A DNA stretch of 64,000 bases from Norana najaformis (GCA_964023275.1 OZ029921.1:31408230-31472229), one strand, 5' to 3'. Shown: positions 1-10,848, numbered from the stretch's first letter. The notes: generated by a model not told the origin, from the sequence alone. Numbers and translations are program-made.

Positions 1-1243
1 GACAGACACACAGATGAACAGACAGAGACGGTGACGGACGGAGTCGTCGTTTTATGACTGAATTTAATCTCAAGTATCCGAAGGTGTTGTGGTTATTGTC
101 GCCGGTTAACTGTCTATCCCTATATATATATACATAAATATGTATATATATATACATACATATATATATACATATATATGTGTGTGTGTATCTCTCTCAA
201 GTCTCTCTTTTTTTCTGTCTCTCTATCTTTGCTTCACCCGCATCGTCTCAGTTTTACTGTTTTTCTTTCACTGTATCTCTACATCCCGATTCTCTGTCAC
301 TACTTTTTTTCTGCCTGCCTACTCTCGTTGTCCCTCTACTTCTTCAGCTTCCTCTGCCTCTTCCAGCACGCGTTCTTTTCCTCTGAATCTGATTCTGCGC
401 TTGCTTTTCTTGTATTTCCAATGCTTACCTTACTATAGTGTAGCGTAGGAGGGCTTTGTAGGGGAGGAATGGGATAGGTCCCCGCATGGTGTACCAGGCG
501 AAGCTACCATGACCGTTGCCATGCCAAGGCTGTTGAGAGCAAGTCTCGGCCGAGTTGCGGAGGCTCGGCTGACTGTCCGTCCGACCCTCGGCAAGGACGG
601 CCCGATGGACTGAAAACGACGATCAGCAGTTATTGAGAAAGTTATTTGAAAAACACTGTGTAGTACCTAGAGAAGCGATCTTCTACAACATCATACTTTG
701 TCATATCTTACGGGCTTGAAATCACTTGAAAAATTACATAACAGAAGGGCCAATCACAGGCTAAGCTGTTGACTAAGGCTGGCGCAAAAACATGACCTTA
801 TTTGGTAAGGTTTATGAGCTCGCAAAAAGTCCTACGTCGGCCGTCTTACCATTTTTAAGGCTTAATTTAGGGTATAAGGTTTACTTGCTAAGGCGTTTGG
901 CCAGCGGGCCGCTTATGGCATAATTATATCCCCGGTTACTACCTGTGTTTGTCCCTCTGTATCTCTCCATATCTGTGGGTAATTAATTAATTAATTAATT
1001 AATTGCGGGTTCGACTCCGTGTAACGACCCCAGGCAAGTTGTTTGTCAAGCAGTAGAATTTGGTATTGGCATAAGTTGGGAAGTAAACGGCAAGTCCTGC
1101 GATGCCCTGGCCCCATCCAGGACCTTGGGGTTCGTCCACTGCCGGCTCAAGGGCCTAAGAAAAGGAAATGAGCGCCTCCCTACGTCTCACTTGTGGGATA
1201 CGGGATACTTTACTTTACAAAAGCGGCGTGTTGTGCGTTGTAG
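1..1243. other. Intronic/upstream DNA of the Wnt gene, no coding exon recognised
   Basis: This stretch lies upstream of the terminal Wnt exon and is presumably its last intron. It contains a TA-rich patch (about 121-180), a pyrimidine-rich patch (190-420), an (AATT)n run (about 979-1004) and a short tRNA B-box-like string near 1006-1018. I looked for the preceding conserved Wnt exon and did not find it, so the rest of the gene should lie to the left of the window. Confidence 0.5.
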
Positions 1244-1711
1244 GCTGTTGAAGACAATATGCGTATTCAGTGCAAGTGTCACGGCGTTTCCGGTTCCTGT
1301 GAACTGAAGACCTGCTGGCGTTCCATCCCACCGTTCCGCGACGTCGGTTCCACTCTCAAGGACAAATTCGACGGCGCCACCGAAGTGGAACAGCGCAAGA
1401 TCGGATCACGCCTCGAACTCGTCGCCAAGAACAACCAGTACAAACCGCAGACGGAAGCCGACCTAGTGTACTTGGACGCGTCGCCGGACTTCTGCGAACC
1501 GGACGCGAAGACGGGGTCGCTCGGCACGCAGGGCAGACTATGCAACAAGACATCGAAGGCTATCGACGGCTGCGAACTGATGTGCTGCGGTCGCGGGTTC
1601 AACACTCGACGGAAGACGACGGTGGAACGGTGCAACTGCAAGTTCCAGTGGTGCTGCCACGTCAAGTGTTCTCGATGCAGACGCGACTATGAGGAGTACG
1701 TCTGCCGATGA
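1244..1711 (+). CDS. WNT4: Wnt ligand, last coding exon (WNT4-like)
   Basis: This is the C-terminal exon of a secreted, lipid-modified Wnt ligand for Frizzled/LRP receptors. The exon follows an acceptor ending TAG at 1243 and opens in frame with [19 protein letters not shown]; it ends at a TGA at 1709-1711. The CHGVSGSC motif carries the serine that Porcupine palmitoleoylates in known Wnts. The remainder holds the C-terminal cysteine-rich domain: [20 protein letters not shown], then [13 protein letters not shown], ending YVCR. The spacing of cysteines and the run [13 protein letters not shown] match WNT4 better than other subfamilies from memory of the family. The exon is noticeably GC-rich compared with the surrounding DNA. 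The N-terminal exons are outside the window. An ATTAAA at 2232-2237 is a possible poly(A) signal. Confidence 0.93.
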   Translation, partial: AVEDNMRIQCKCHGVSGSCELKTCWRSIPPFRDVGSTLKDKFDGATEVEQRKIGSRLELVAKNNQYKPQTEADLVYLDASPDFCEPDAKTGSLGTQGRLCNKTSKAIDGCELMCCGRGFNTRRKTTVERCNCKFQWCCHVKCSRCRRDYEEYVCR

Positions 1712-3238
1712 ATAGACCGACTGTACGGCGCCATATAAATGATACCCGCATGTAATAGTACCATGAGAGTACCATTTGTTAGGTGTATACAACGCACACC
1801 CTTGGCACGTTGGCGGTAGTAGGCCTACCAGGTATATGTGATGTGCAGACAACGAACACTTAAAATGTAATGTGGCCAGAACGCTTACAGACACTTTATG
1901 TCTCCAGTCACTTACTGTGGTCTGTAGACAGCTAGACACTTCTGCCTGATTATCATAAAATGCCACAATAGTCGTCCAGCTGTAAGCTAGAGTTGGTTTA
2001 CGTAATTACAGTAGGCTACAGTTCACGTGTAATTGTGAGCGTTCTACAGCCACGCTTAAATGTTTGCAGATACCAGAGACTAATGTTGAGGCAGTACACT
2101 GGGTACACAGTTTGATGTTTTATAGCGCAAATTGTATATACAGACATAACCAAAAGGACAATGTGTTTTGAACAAAACATCTGTGAGATCTGTTGCGATT
2201 CGTTATAAAGCAAGGTCGCAGAAGTAATTTAATTAAACATTTAGGGGGTTAAGACAACGCTTACGTTTAACGACCAGTACGCTGGGTTACAGTTTCAGCC
2301 TCTGCTTTGTTACAAATGGCCCTGCTGCGTCTGCATGTAGATATTTGTGTATGTATGCAGTGTATGTATATATAAGTGAATCCATAGGCCTACAGTATAT
2401 GTGTACACGCCTCTGTATGTTTAGGTCTGTAGGACTCCGTCGAGGAATTTATTTCGTTACAGGCGCCCTTTTATTGCAGCCTAATTCAGAAGATGTACAT
2501 CACCAGGCCTAAACGAGCACAAGGCCTACACGAGAAAAGTAGTGTTACAGTATAAGTCACTCAGCCTAGATTGCTAAGACTAGAATGCAAGATAACCCAC
2601 GACGTAACCGAACTTCCGGAAAGGGTATCCATGCAAGTTGCCCTGAGCGTATACCGGATTGCTATTAGGGGATAGAATTACAAAGCAGCTTGCCTTTAGA
2701 CGTAAATTGCGTCATTTCTATTCCGATTTCAGTTAAGTAGGTAAAATAAAATCGTGTAATTTTACTATGTAGTTATAATATCGCAATTTTGCAAATTTTA
2801 GAGGCATATTTTAAAAAAGCCGTGATGAAAGATATTTCGGACAACATGCTTTGCCATCACTGCTGCTATTTTCTTTTGTTGTGGCTGATCTTGAGGAAAG
2901 CTGTGGCCCATTCAAAGCCATTTTCGATCTCATTTCTGTTAATTAGCATTTTCAAACTCGCCAGAAGAAACTGCATCTTAGTCGCCATAGTTTTGGGAAG
3001 AGATGGCTGTGAACTCTCAGATAACAGATTTATGGTCCCGGAGTAGTTTTTCTGCTGCCATGAACTGACAAATTATGTTTTTTTTGCAAATGATCTGTTA
3101 AGTATACAGGCTTAGTAAAAATTGCGTACTGCTTACTAACATCTTCTACCACGAAGCCAGTTTTCTGCTTTAAAAACCTAACCAGTCCCTAGAGTCGTAC
3201 TTACTACAGGTAGATGTAGATATACACAATTTTCCGTT
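1712..3238. other. Wnt 3' UTR and intergenic DNA
   Basis: No convincing coding exon was found here. The first part is probably the Wnt 3' UTR, with a possible ATTAAA signal at 2232-2237. The remainder is AT-rich intergenic sequence. Confidence 0.4.
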
Positions 3239-3480
3239 TTGGCCTCGACCATCTTGTCCGTGCCTGGGGATCTTAAATGACGTGGCGCCCATTCAAACTG
3301 GCAGCGGTGGTGAAGGATCTCACCCAATAAATTCATTGAAAAATGAGCAGGGTCGAGGCCATACGGTCACTAGAAAACCGTGTAATTTCAGGCTACTATT
3401 TATTCATTTTGCAAGGAACTGAATTCACCACCGCTCCCCGTTTGAATGGGAGCGACGCCATTTAAGGTCCCCTTGTACGA
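3239..3480. repeat. Foldback (long inverted repeat) element, MITE-like
   Basis: Two arms of about 50 bp, 3266-3314 and 3423-3472, are imperfect reverse complements. Each carries the string CCCATTCAAAC (or its complement) next to a GGTGGTGAA/TTCACCACC block and a GGGGAYCTTAAATG end. A second small inverted pair, GGCCTCGACC (3241-3250) and GGTCGAGGCC (near 3352), lies outside and inside the left arm. Single-arm relatives occur at 13650-13810, 17640-17765, 26880-27015 and, inverted, 49835-49935. The repeat nature is directly visible; assignment to a MITE superfamily is not possible from this copy. Confidence 0.75.
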
Positions 3481-4459
3481 ACATGCGACATGCAAAACTT
3501 TGACTAGAAAATAACTGAGAATTTATGTGAAAATTATGTCAGTGTTTACAAGACTAATAGCTTATTAAATGCAGCTGTTGGTCACCTGAGAACAGTTGGT
3601 GCATTGCAATGTTTTATAGATATTATGTTGTTTGCTTACTTACCTATTTCAACATAGCGTTATCGTTGTAAGTCAGCAATCACCTGAATCTGTCATGGTA
3701 CCTATCTTAATCTACATAAGATGTTTTTGGAAAGAATATAGCATCATACTTCTCCTGTGACACTTTAACTGTGAAGTGCTGCTCCAGGCGAATAAGATAA
3801 ACTCAGACATTGAGCGCCACCTGGCGAATTCCTATGTATAAATAACTGGTATTGAATGGGTACACTTGTCGTTGTCTTTGATTTTTCATGTAAAGTAAGA
3901 TTTCAGTAGGTTCTTTGTTAGTAGATTGTAATAATTAAATAATTTTCTATACGAGTAATTTTAAATCACTTGAATTTTTGCTTCAACCGAGTTTTCGTTT
4001 TTTCCCTAATTACTGTGATTAGCAGTAATAACAAAGGTCTATTGTAATTTGCTTAGATATAGCATTTTATCTTTCTCTTATTAATCTTTTTTGACTTCTA
4101 TGGCGGCAACCGAGATGCAACCAAACAGATCTCAAAAATGTAGTGATATGACTTCATATCTATTAATAGCGTTTTTAAAAAATCTTAATCACTTCACTCC
4201 TCGTTGAAATTTTCGCCGTCTCTTGAACAAAATGGCTGCAGGGGCCACGGATATATTTAACAGGAAAAGGTCGTGGGCTTAACGACGCTACAATTTAAAG
4301 TTGTGGGTAAGAGGCACGACATCAGTACAGAGGCAGCCATTCAGTAGCGGCTCCATGATTGCTTGCGAGGGGGGCCAAGGGCATTTCTAGAGGGGCACCA
4401 CATTCTGGCAGTCCATCATACACGGGTCTGGTCTGAGGGCCACTGGCATATAACCAAGA

Positions 4460-4612
4460 GGGCGAAATCTCGACACTCCAATAGCGCTTAAAGGAAGCGA
4501 AGTCGCTGGAACCATGCAGTCAGTTTATTCACAGGCGCTCAGTCAAAGCAAAATTGATAAGCAGAGAAGGTCAGGTTCGGTTCCAGGTCAACATCCAAAA
4601 GTCAGACAGGAG
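4460..4612 (-). mobile_element. L2 LINE 3'-tail fragment
   Basis: On the minus strand this matches the 3' end of the intact L2 at 5437-8981: the block around TTCACAGGCGCTCAGTCAAA and the block reading AGGTCAA upstream of it are recognisable. The ancestral AATCTCGAGATTTCTACAGC stretch is degraded. It is an old, 5'-truncated copy. Confidence 0.7.
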
Positions 4613-4778
4613 TCATTTCCAAATTTTAAGGAAGAGGCGATGGCGGGGTGGAGGCGTTAGGGTTGGAAGTCACGCCCAATTCGCCGTCGGCTATAGGCGA
4701 ACAGCCAAAGCCATTTCAATCCAGTACTATGAATCGACATCAATAGGCACACGAAGCGTTGCCAGTCCCAAGCCTGGG

Positions 4779-5436
4779 TGGATTATTTATTTATTTATTT
4801 ATACAGAACACTTATATAGCGCTCCTTCAAGAAAACTACTCAGAAGCGCTCCCAAACCAACCTCGGCGAAAGAGAACAGTCTTAAGAGAAGAATAGAAGA
4901 TAGAAGTAAAATCCCGGGGCACAAGACGTAGAGTAACAGGAAGTCCATTCCAGAGGGTTGGGCCAGCAACAGAGAAAGCACGACGCTGCATGGTCTAGGT
5001 ACGAGCGCGAGGCACTAATAGATACCACTAGCAGCGGAGCGAAGAGTACCACGTCCCAAATTGGACCGGACAGGTAGGCAAAGCTCCCTCAAGTAAGAGG
5101 GGGCAATACCCAACAAGGAGTTCTAAACAAAGACGATGACCCTATAGTGGATGCGCTGACTCATAGGAAGCCAGTGCAACTCATCTCGCATGAAATCAGA
5201 GACATGACCAAACCTAGAGATGCCACCAATATGCCGTGCAGCCGCCCGCAACACACGCTCCAGGCACAAAAGCCGAACATCAGGGAGTCCTACATATAGA
5301 GAAGAGCAGTAATCCAGCCGACTAGTGACAAATGCATGAACCAGAGTCTTAGATGAGGTGACTGAGAGAGAACGTGAGACAACACAAAGATGCCGTCGTA
5401 GCTGGTAGTAGCAACTACGACAAAGACGATGTACCT
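4779..5436 (-). mobile_element. CR1-like LINE, C-terminal part of RT ORF (left part, split by L2)
   Basis: Read on the minus strand, this encodes the region after the reverse transcriptase core of a non-LTR element: RLCRSCYYQLRR, then TLVHAFVTSRLDYCSSLYVG, then a long LPDVRLLCLERVLRAAARHI segment and DELHWLPMSQRIHYRV, with stops further on. The 3' end lies at an (ATTT)n tail at about 4779-4801. The upstream part of the same ORF is found at 8987-9480, so the element was cut in two by the L2 insertion. It is inactive. Confidence 0.82.
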
Positions 5437-8400
5437 TCTTATTTTTGGTCTACGTTTCATGATCGCCTTCCATATTAGTTGCCAACCCTTCCACACCCGC
5501 TTGCCCTACATTGTTCCTACAGCCAAACATTCTTACTGCGCCCAATTTGGCACAACGACTATGCAGTATGGACGTATGTGTTTTATTCCTTTATCGTTCT
5601 TCCTAACTTCATCTCTCAGGCGACCACCACAGCACCTCACCCGCCATACCATCTTCAACATACTAATCCTGCTTTCCGGGGACATCCACCCAAATCCTGG
5701 CCCACTGGATTTTTATTCATGTTCTCCTCCCTCACCTCCTACCTATCCTCCTCCTTCCAGAATTTCTTCCTCCAACTTCCTCGACAATACTCAAAATACT
5801 GACAACAGCCGCTTCTTACTTTGCACGCTAAATATCCGATCATTACTACATCCTGCACATTCACAAGAAATCAATGATATAGCCCTCTCTTCTCACCCGC
5901 CTGACATATTTGCCTTATCTGAAACCTGGTTTAATTTAAACACCACTCTTGCTCAGTATGAAGACTGTATTCCTCCTGGCTACCATCTTTACAGTACACC
6001 TCGTCCCTGTAAACCATCTAGCCCTTCTCATAAAAATCCAACTGGAGGTGGTATTGCCTTTCTCACCCGAGAACCTGCCACAGTTTTAGACTCACCTGGT
6101 TACTGTTTCTACTCTTTTGAATGTGCATCAGTTACGCTTAAACTTCCTCACACAAATCTGACTATCTTTAATGTATATCGCCCTCCATCCTCCTCTTCAT
6201 ATTCAAGTCCTCCATCGGTCTTCCTGAAAGAATTTACCACCCTCCTCTCTACTGCCGCCACTACACCTCATGAATTTCTGATTACAGGTGACTTCAATAT
6301 ACATGTCGATAACCCCTCTGACACATTTGCTTCTGAATTCCTCACCCTATTGTCCTCAACTAATCTGGTTCAACATGTCAAATTCCCCACCCACATTCAC
6401 AATCACACACTTGACCTTATTATCACATCATCATTCTCCACTCTATCACCTGATATATCTTTCTCTTTTGACACGCCATCTGATCATTACCCCATCTTTA
6501 CATATCTTAACATTCTTCCGACACCACGTCCTGATCCTGTCTTTCATTCTTTTCGTCGCATCAGTTCAATAAATATTGAAGCCTTCATACAAGATATTTC
6601 CTGTTCTGACCTCGTTTTAAATCCACCCTCCTCCCTGGATGACCTTCTCTCTTCCTATAACACCACTCTTTCCACTATCCTTGACAAGCATGCTCCTATT
6701 ATTATCAAATCCAGTTCTCACTCTAACAATCCTTGGTTCAACTCCTATCTCCAGGCCTTCAAATCTTTCCGGCGACGCCTTGAGCGTGCCTACAAACGCA
6801 CCAGGGATCCTGAACTTCTCTCTGCCCTTAAATCTGCCACAAATAAATACCATCGCCTTCTTACTGCAGCTAAACAGAGATTTTACTCCTCACTAGTTCG
6901 TGCTCGATCCTCTAGCCCTCGCCTTCTCTGGAAAACCATTAATCAACTCCTCCATCGGAACTCATCTAGCCCACTTCCAAATTCTCTTCCGTCTTCTTCA
7001 ATAGCCGACTCGTTCTGTTCTTTCTTTTCGAACAAAATTAGTACCCTCCGTCTCTCTCTTCAATCTCTACTTTCCAAAACCTCCAACAATCCAGCTGCTG
7101 ATGCTCCCTCTTCCACCTATGACAGCCCACCTTCCCCACCTCGATCCTCATTTTCTGCTTTTCAACCTACATCAGAGACCGAAATACTAAATCTGCTAAA
7201 ATCTCTCCCAAACAAACAGTGTGAACTTGACCCTATACCTACCTCCTTATTGAAAGACTGTGCATCTGTCCTTGTTCCAATTATTACCAAAATAGTTAAC
7301 CTCTCCCTCTCTACTGGAAATTTTCCCCTTCTTTTTAAACACTCTCTTGTTACCCCTCTTCTCAAGAAATCATCTCTCGACAAGGAAATCCTTTCTAACT
7401 ACCGGCCTGTTTCTAACCTGACTTTCATCTCCAAATTAACTGAACCGATTGTCCTCTCTCGAATCAATAACTATTTAGCTTCTAACTCACTCATTAACCC
7501 ACACCAGTCTGGTTTTACTAAACGCCACTCAACCGAAACTCTGCTGACATCTCTCTACAACAAGCTTGTTTCTGCCATTTCTCATCAACAGGTTTCTTGC
7601 CTCTGTCTCCTCGATATCTCTGCAGCCTTCGACACCATAGATCACAATATCTTACTCCACCGACTTTCAACCTGGTTTGGTTTTGCTGACACTGCTCTCC
7701 TATGGATACAGTCTTATCTCTCCTCCCGCTCTTTCTCTGTTAAAACTTCGGAAGCCTCTTCTAAGTCATGCCCTCTCACTTGCGGAGTTCCACAAGGCTC
7801 CGTTCTTGGACCTCTTCTGTTTATCCTCTACACTACCCCACTCAGTTCACTCATTAAAGCATCCTCCGTTGACCATCACCTCTATGCTGATGACACCCAA
7901 CTATTCATCTCTTTCTCTCCAAATTGTTTCAATGAATCTACAGATCATATTCTTTGTGTGGTTAAACAAATCTCCTCTTGGATGACATCTAATCTCTTAT
8001 GCCTGAACCCATCTAAAACTGAATTCATACTGATCGGCCTACGTGACCAGCTCAAGAAAATTCCTGACCCCTCTATCTCCCTCAGCCTGGACTCTGCCTC
8101 CACCCACGCCTTTAATACTAACTCTTCTGTCCGTAATTTAGGTGTTATTTTCGACCAGAACCTTACTTTTTCTGATCATATCACTCATCTTTCCCGCTCT
8201 TGCTTTATGCATATCCGCGACCTTCGCAGAATCCGTCCTATGCTTGACTTCAAAACCGCATCTATCATTGCCACATCCATAGTCCATGCAAAACTTGACT
8301 ACTGCAATTCACTTTTCCTCAATATTGACACAACCCAGATAAATCGCCTACAAGCTATCCAGAATGCTCTCGCACGTGCTGTCACCAAAACCCCCAAACA

Positions 8401-8981
8401 CCATCACATCACCCCTGTTCTCAAATCACTGCACTGGTTTAAAATACCAGAACGAATAGAGTACAAAGTCTTATCCCTCACCTACAACACACTTCAATCC
8501 TCCCAACCCTCCTATCTTCGTCAATTATTTACTATCCAACCACTCCGTTCAACCCGCTCCTCATCTGTCCTAACACTTCTTCGCCCTCCCGTCACCTCAT
8601 CCTTAAAATTTGGAAATCGCTCGATAGCCATAGCTGCCCCACCCCTTTGGAATAAACTCCCGCCAGAATTGCGACAGTTGTCTGGTCAATCCTACGAACT
8701 CACCAACACTTCACCTCTTTCAGTTTCTGCGCAGGTCTTTCACTCAAGACTGAAAACACTTCTTTTCCAGAAATCTTATCCTGATTCTTCCCCTCATCTC
8801 TCTTCTCGCTTCAGTTTCAAACATCATCCACCGTAGCCGTCCGACTGTCTGAGTGCCTGACTCCTGGATCTTGACCCTTTTGCCTATCGATTTTGTTTTG
8901 ACTGAGCGCCTGTGAATAAGCTGGTTCCCGCAACTTAGCTTTCGTTGAGCGCTGTAGAAATCTCGAGATTACGATTATGAT
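5437..8981 (+). mobile_element. L2-type non-LTR retrotransposon, intact ORF2, inserted into an older LINE
   Basis: This is a 3.5-kb LINE with one long ORF and a short 3' UTR ending in a GATTAC-type tail (near 8967-8981). The 5-bp string TACCT flanks both ends (5432-5436 and 8982-8986) and fits a short target-site duplication, although the last bases of the tail could also contribute. The left end sits only about 22 bp before the first internal ATG, so any ORF1 is missing: either this copy is 5'-truncated or the family lacks ORF1. The lack of stops over 3.3 kb argues for recent insertion. Confidence 0.9.
5459..8836 (+). CDS. L2 LINE ORF2: AP endonuclease and reverse transcriptase with 2A-like N-terminus
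   Basis: The protein is about 1,125 residues from the first ATG inside the element (5459). The reading frame also has an ATG at 5429, but that lies in flanking DNA. Counted from 5459, residues about 74-82 read GDIHPNPGP, a 2A-like motif preceded by a hydrophobic stretch. An exonuclease-endonuclease-phosphatase domain follows (TLNIRSL, SETW, TGGGIAF, TGDFNIHVD, SDHYPIF; roughly residues 120-345). The reverse transcriptase has LPNKQCELDPIPTSLLKD, SNYRPVSNL, HQSGFTKRHST, LLDISAAFDTIDH, GVPQGSVLGPLLF and the catalytic YADD encoded at 7883-7894. The C-terminus has the typical LHWFKIPERIEYKVLSLTYN region and ends KHHPP. No frameshift or stop is visible. Such proteins act on element RNA and nick target DNA to prime reverse transcription. 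Confidence 0.95.
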   Translation: MIAFHISCQPFHTRLPYIVPTAKHSYCAQFGTTTMQYGRMCFIPLSFFLTSSLRRPPQHLTRHTIFNILILLSGDIHPNPGPLDFYSCSPPSPPTYPPPSRISSSNFLDNTQNTDNSRFLLCTLNIRSLLHPAHSQEINDIALSSHPPDIFALSETWFNLNTTLAQYEDCIPPGYHLYSTPRPCKPSSPSHKNPTGGGIAFLTREPATVLDSPGYCFYSFECASVTLKLPHTNLTIFNVYRPPSSSSYSSPPSVFLKEFTTLLSTAATTPHEFLITGDFNIHVDNPSDTFASEFLTLLSSTNLVQHVKFPTHIHNHTLDLIITSSFSTLSPDISFSFDTPSDHYPIFTYLNILPTPRPDPVFHSFRRISSINIEAFIQDISCSDLVLNPPSSLDDLLSSYNTTLSTILDKHAPIIIKSSSHSNNPWFNSYLQAFKSFRRRLERAYKRTRDPELLSALKSATNKYHRLLTAAKQRFYSSLVRARSSSPRLLWKTINQLLHRNSSSPLPNSLPSSSIADSFCSFFSNKISTLRLSLQSLLSKTSNNPAADAPSSTYDSPPSPPRSSFSAFQPTSETEILNLLKSLPNKQCELDPIPTSLLKDCASVLVPIITKIVNLSLSTGNFPLLFKHSLVTPLLKKSSLDKEILSNYRPVSNLTFISKLTEPIVLSRINNYLASNSLINPHQSGFTKRHSTETLLTSLYNKLVSAISHQQVSCLCLLDISAAFDTIDHNILLHRLSTWFGFADTALLWIQSYLSSRSFSVKTSEASSKSCPLTCGVPQGSVLGPLLFILYTTPLSSLIKASSVDHHLYADDTQLFISFSPNCFNESTDHILCVVKQISSWMTSNLLCLNPSKTEFILIGLRDQLKKIPDPSISLSLDSASTHAFNTNSSVRNLGVIFDQNLTFSDHITHLSRSCFMHIRDLRRIRPMLDFKTASIIATSIVHAKLDYCNSLFLNIDTTQINRLQAIQNALARAVTKTPKHHHITPVLKSLHWFKIPERIEYKVLSLTYNTLQSSQPSYLRQLFTIQPLRSTRSSSVLTLLRPPVTSSLKFGNRSIAIAAPPLWNKLPPELRQLSGQSYELTNTSPLSVSAQVFHSRLKTLLFQKSYPDSSPHLSSRFSFKHHPP

Positions 8982-8986
8982 TACCT

Positions 8987-9480
8987 GAGCCTTAAAAGAG
9001 AGCTCCTGATCCAACTCAATGCCAAGGTCATAAACAGTGACTCAGAAGATGATGTGAGGAAACTCTAAATGAAGTACAGGTAGACTGATTTTAGCCAATT
9101 GCTGCCTAGTGCCCATCCAAATATATTGAGTCTGGGAAGGATTCAATCTCAATCGATTTGAAGACATGCAAGCCACAAGGGAGTCAGAAGCACAACACAT
9201 AGCTCGAACAGCAGCTGCGGCATCAGAAGCAGAACAATGAACATAGGCCTGCACATCGTCGGCATAGGACTGGCTTGAAGCCGAGCATGCAGCTAGCAAA
9301 GAGCCAAGGTCAGCAGTAAACAGTATATAAAGCAAGGGACCCAAAACTGACCCCTGAGGCAATCCAAACAAGGAAGGAACCCAAGGTGAGCGGGATGGGC
9401 CACAAACAACACAGAGCGTGCGCTCAGATAGAAAAGAGGCCAACCAATCGAGAAAGTTGCCAGATAAACCAAAAGAAATA
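8987..9480 (-). mobile_element. CR1-like LINE, RT core fragment (right part, split by L2)
   Basis: The minus strand encodes a reverse transcriptase core: GNFLDWLASFLSERT, LFGLPQGSVLGPLLYILFTA, SYADDVQAYVH, SSNRLRLNPSQTQYIWMG, then after a small frame disruption DLGIELDQELSFKAQV. The last residues continue directly into RLCRSCYYQLRR at 5430 on the other side of the L2. The fragment appears 5'-truncated at about 9480. Confidence 0.85.
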
Positions 9481-9855
9481 GCTAATAAATAGCTACATAG
9501 GATGGTAAAGGCTACTCATCTTTGTTATGACAGTGTCGTTAAACAGAAATCACACACAAAGCAGAATAAAACTGAATAAAATAACAATAAAAGTAAATAA
9601 AATATGACCAGTCCCAGATGATGAGCAGAGCAAGATCATGAAATCAAGTCAAAACTTCATATTATCCGAGGTTTTATATTGCAAACTTTTCCCCAAGACC
9701 GAAAATTTTTTCAGGTTAAGCGGTATTTTCGTATTAAGTTTGTGATAAAGCTATAAATTTACATTTATGCCGTTGACGCTGGAACGAACCCAGCATCCTT
9801 TTCGCGTTAATCAATACTTCGTGTTAAGTGTTTTCCACTGTATTTTATCCACCTT

Positions 9856-10163
9856 ATGAACTCACCCACACTTAACCCCTTGCAACCGCTGTACAGGTTT
9901 TTCACTCAAAACAGAAAATGCTCTTCTTCCACAAATCTGATTCCTTCTCTTCTTATCCATCTTGCCACTCCAATTATAAACACCATCCACCGTAGCCTTC
10001 CAACTGCCTGCTTACCGGATTCTTGGATTTTGACCTGGAACTGAATGTAACCCTTCCTGCTTATTGGTTTCGCTTTGACTAAGCGCCCGTAAATAAACTG
10101 GTTCCCATACCTAGTTTTCTTTGGGTGCTGTAGAAATCTCGAGTTTACGATTAGGATTCCTCT
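9856..10163 (+). mobile_element. L2 LINE 3' fragment (5'-truncated copy)
   Basis: It aligns with 8697-8980 of the intact L2. The end of ORF2 is still visible (VFHS- and KHHPP-like segments), followed by the L2 3' UTR and an ACGATTAGGATT tail. Many substitutions and a frame disruption show that it is older than the intact copy. Confidence 0.8.
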
Positions 10164-10361
10164 GGCCTTTGCACGACATAAGAAAAATAAAATTATTATT
10201 ATTGACAGCAATAAGAATGGTATTATAGTTTGAATTAGTCATAATGATCGAGGAGTCTTTTGGTGTTAAAACTGCAAACTAAAAAGGTTACACCTCGATT
10301 CCATATCGTGTAAAACAGTACTCACAAAAAATTTAAGCACGTATTAAAACTTATGTACTTA

Positions 10362-10845
10362 GGGCCCATCCACATATTACGTACGCAATGTGGGGAGAGG
10401 AGGGGGATCGGATTTAGGCGATTTTGCATACGGTGCGTATGGCGAGGGGGTGGGTCTCGACAAAATGTGTACGTACGCAAAATAAATTTCTGATTTTGAC
10501 GTCCACATTAGCCTATTTATAACGCTGTATTATCCTATAGTCGTCCAATGGCATTTATTACATTATATTAAAACTTTTTAAAATGTAATTGTTAGTGTTG
10601 TTAGTAGTTTTTTCTTCATAACAGTTAACCAATTTTAGATAGCAAATATCATGTTTAACAAAAATAAACAGTAGCCTACAGTAAATGTCTTATGGATGAC
10701 TAATTAACTTTTGTAAAGGGGGGGGGTAGAGAAGCTTGGTTGTACGTACTCATGGGGTGGGGTCCACAAAATGTATGAGGTGTAACTGGGGGGAGGGGGT
10801 ATGAAAATATAATTTTTTTTGCATACGTAATATATGGATGGGCCC
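10362..10845. mobile_element. Non-autonomous DNA transposon (MITE) with TTA target duplication
   Basis: The ends are inverted repeats of about 22 bp: the left begins GGGCCCATCCACATATTACG and the right is its near-complement, ending TATGGATGGGCCC. The element is 484 bp and is flanked by TTA on both sides (10359-10361 and 10846-10848). Inside, G-rich blocks and GTACGTACG/CATACGTA strings occur near both ends. No transposase ORF is present. A 3-bp TTA duplication with GGGCC termini fits PIF/Harbinger-type elements; this family assignment is an inference. Confidence 0.82.
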
Positions 10846-10848
10846 TTA

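Noticed and set aside
440-620. GC-richer patch with a GGCCGAGTTGCGGAGGCTCG string as a structured RNA gene
   Set aside because: No complete tRNA, snRNA or rRNA pattern could be built from it.
1279-1966. Minus-strand ORFs of 128 and 142 codons across the Wnt exon
   Set aside because: Shadows of the GC-rich Wnt exon on the opposite strand.
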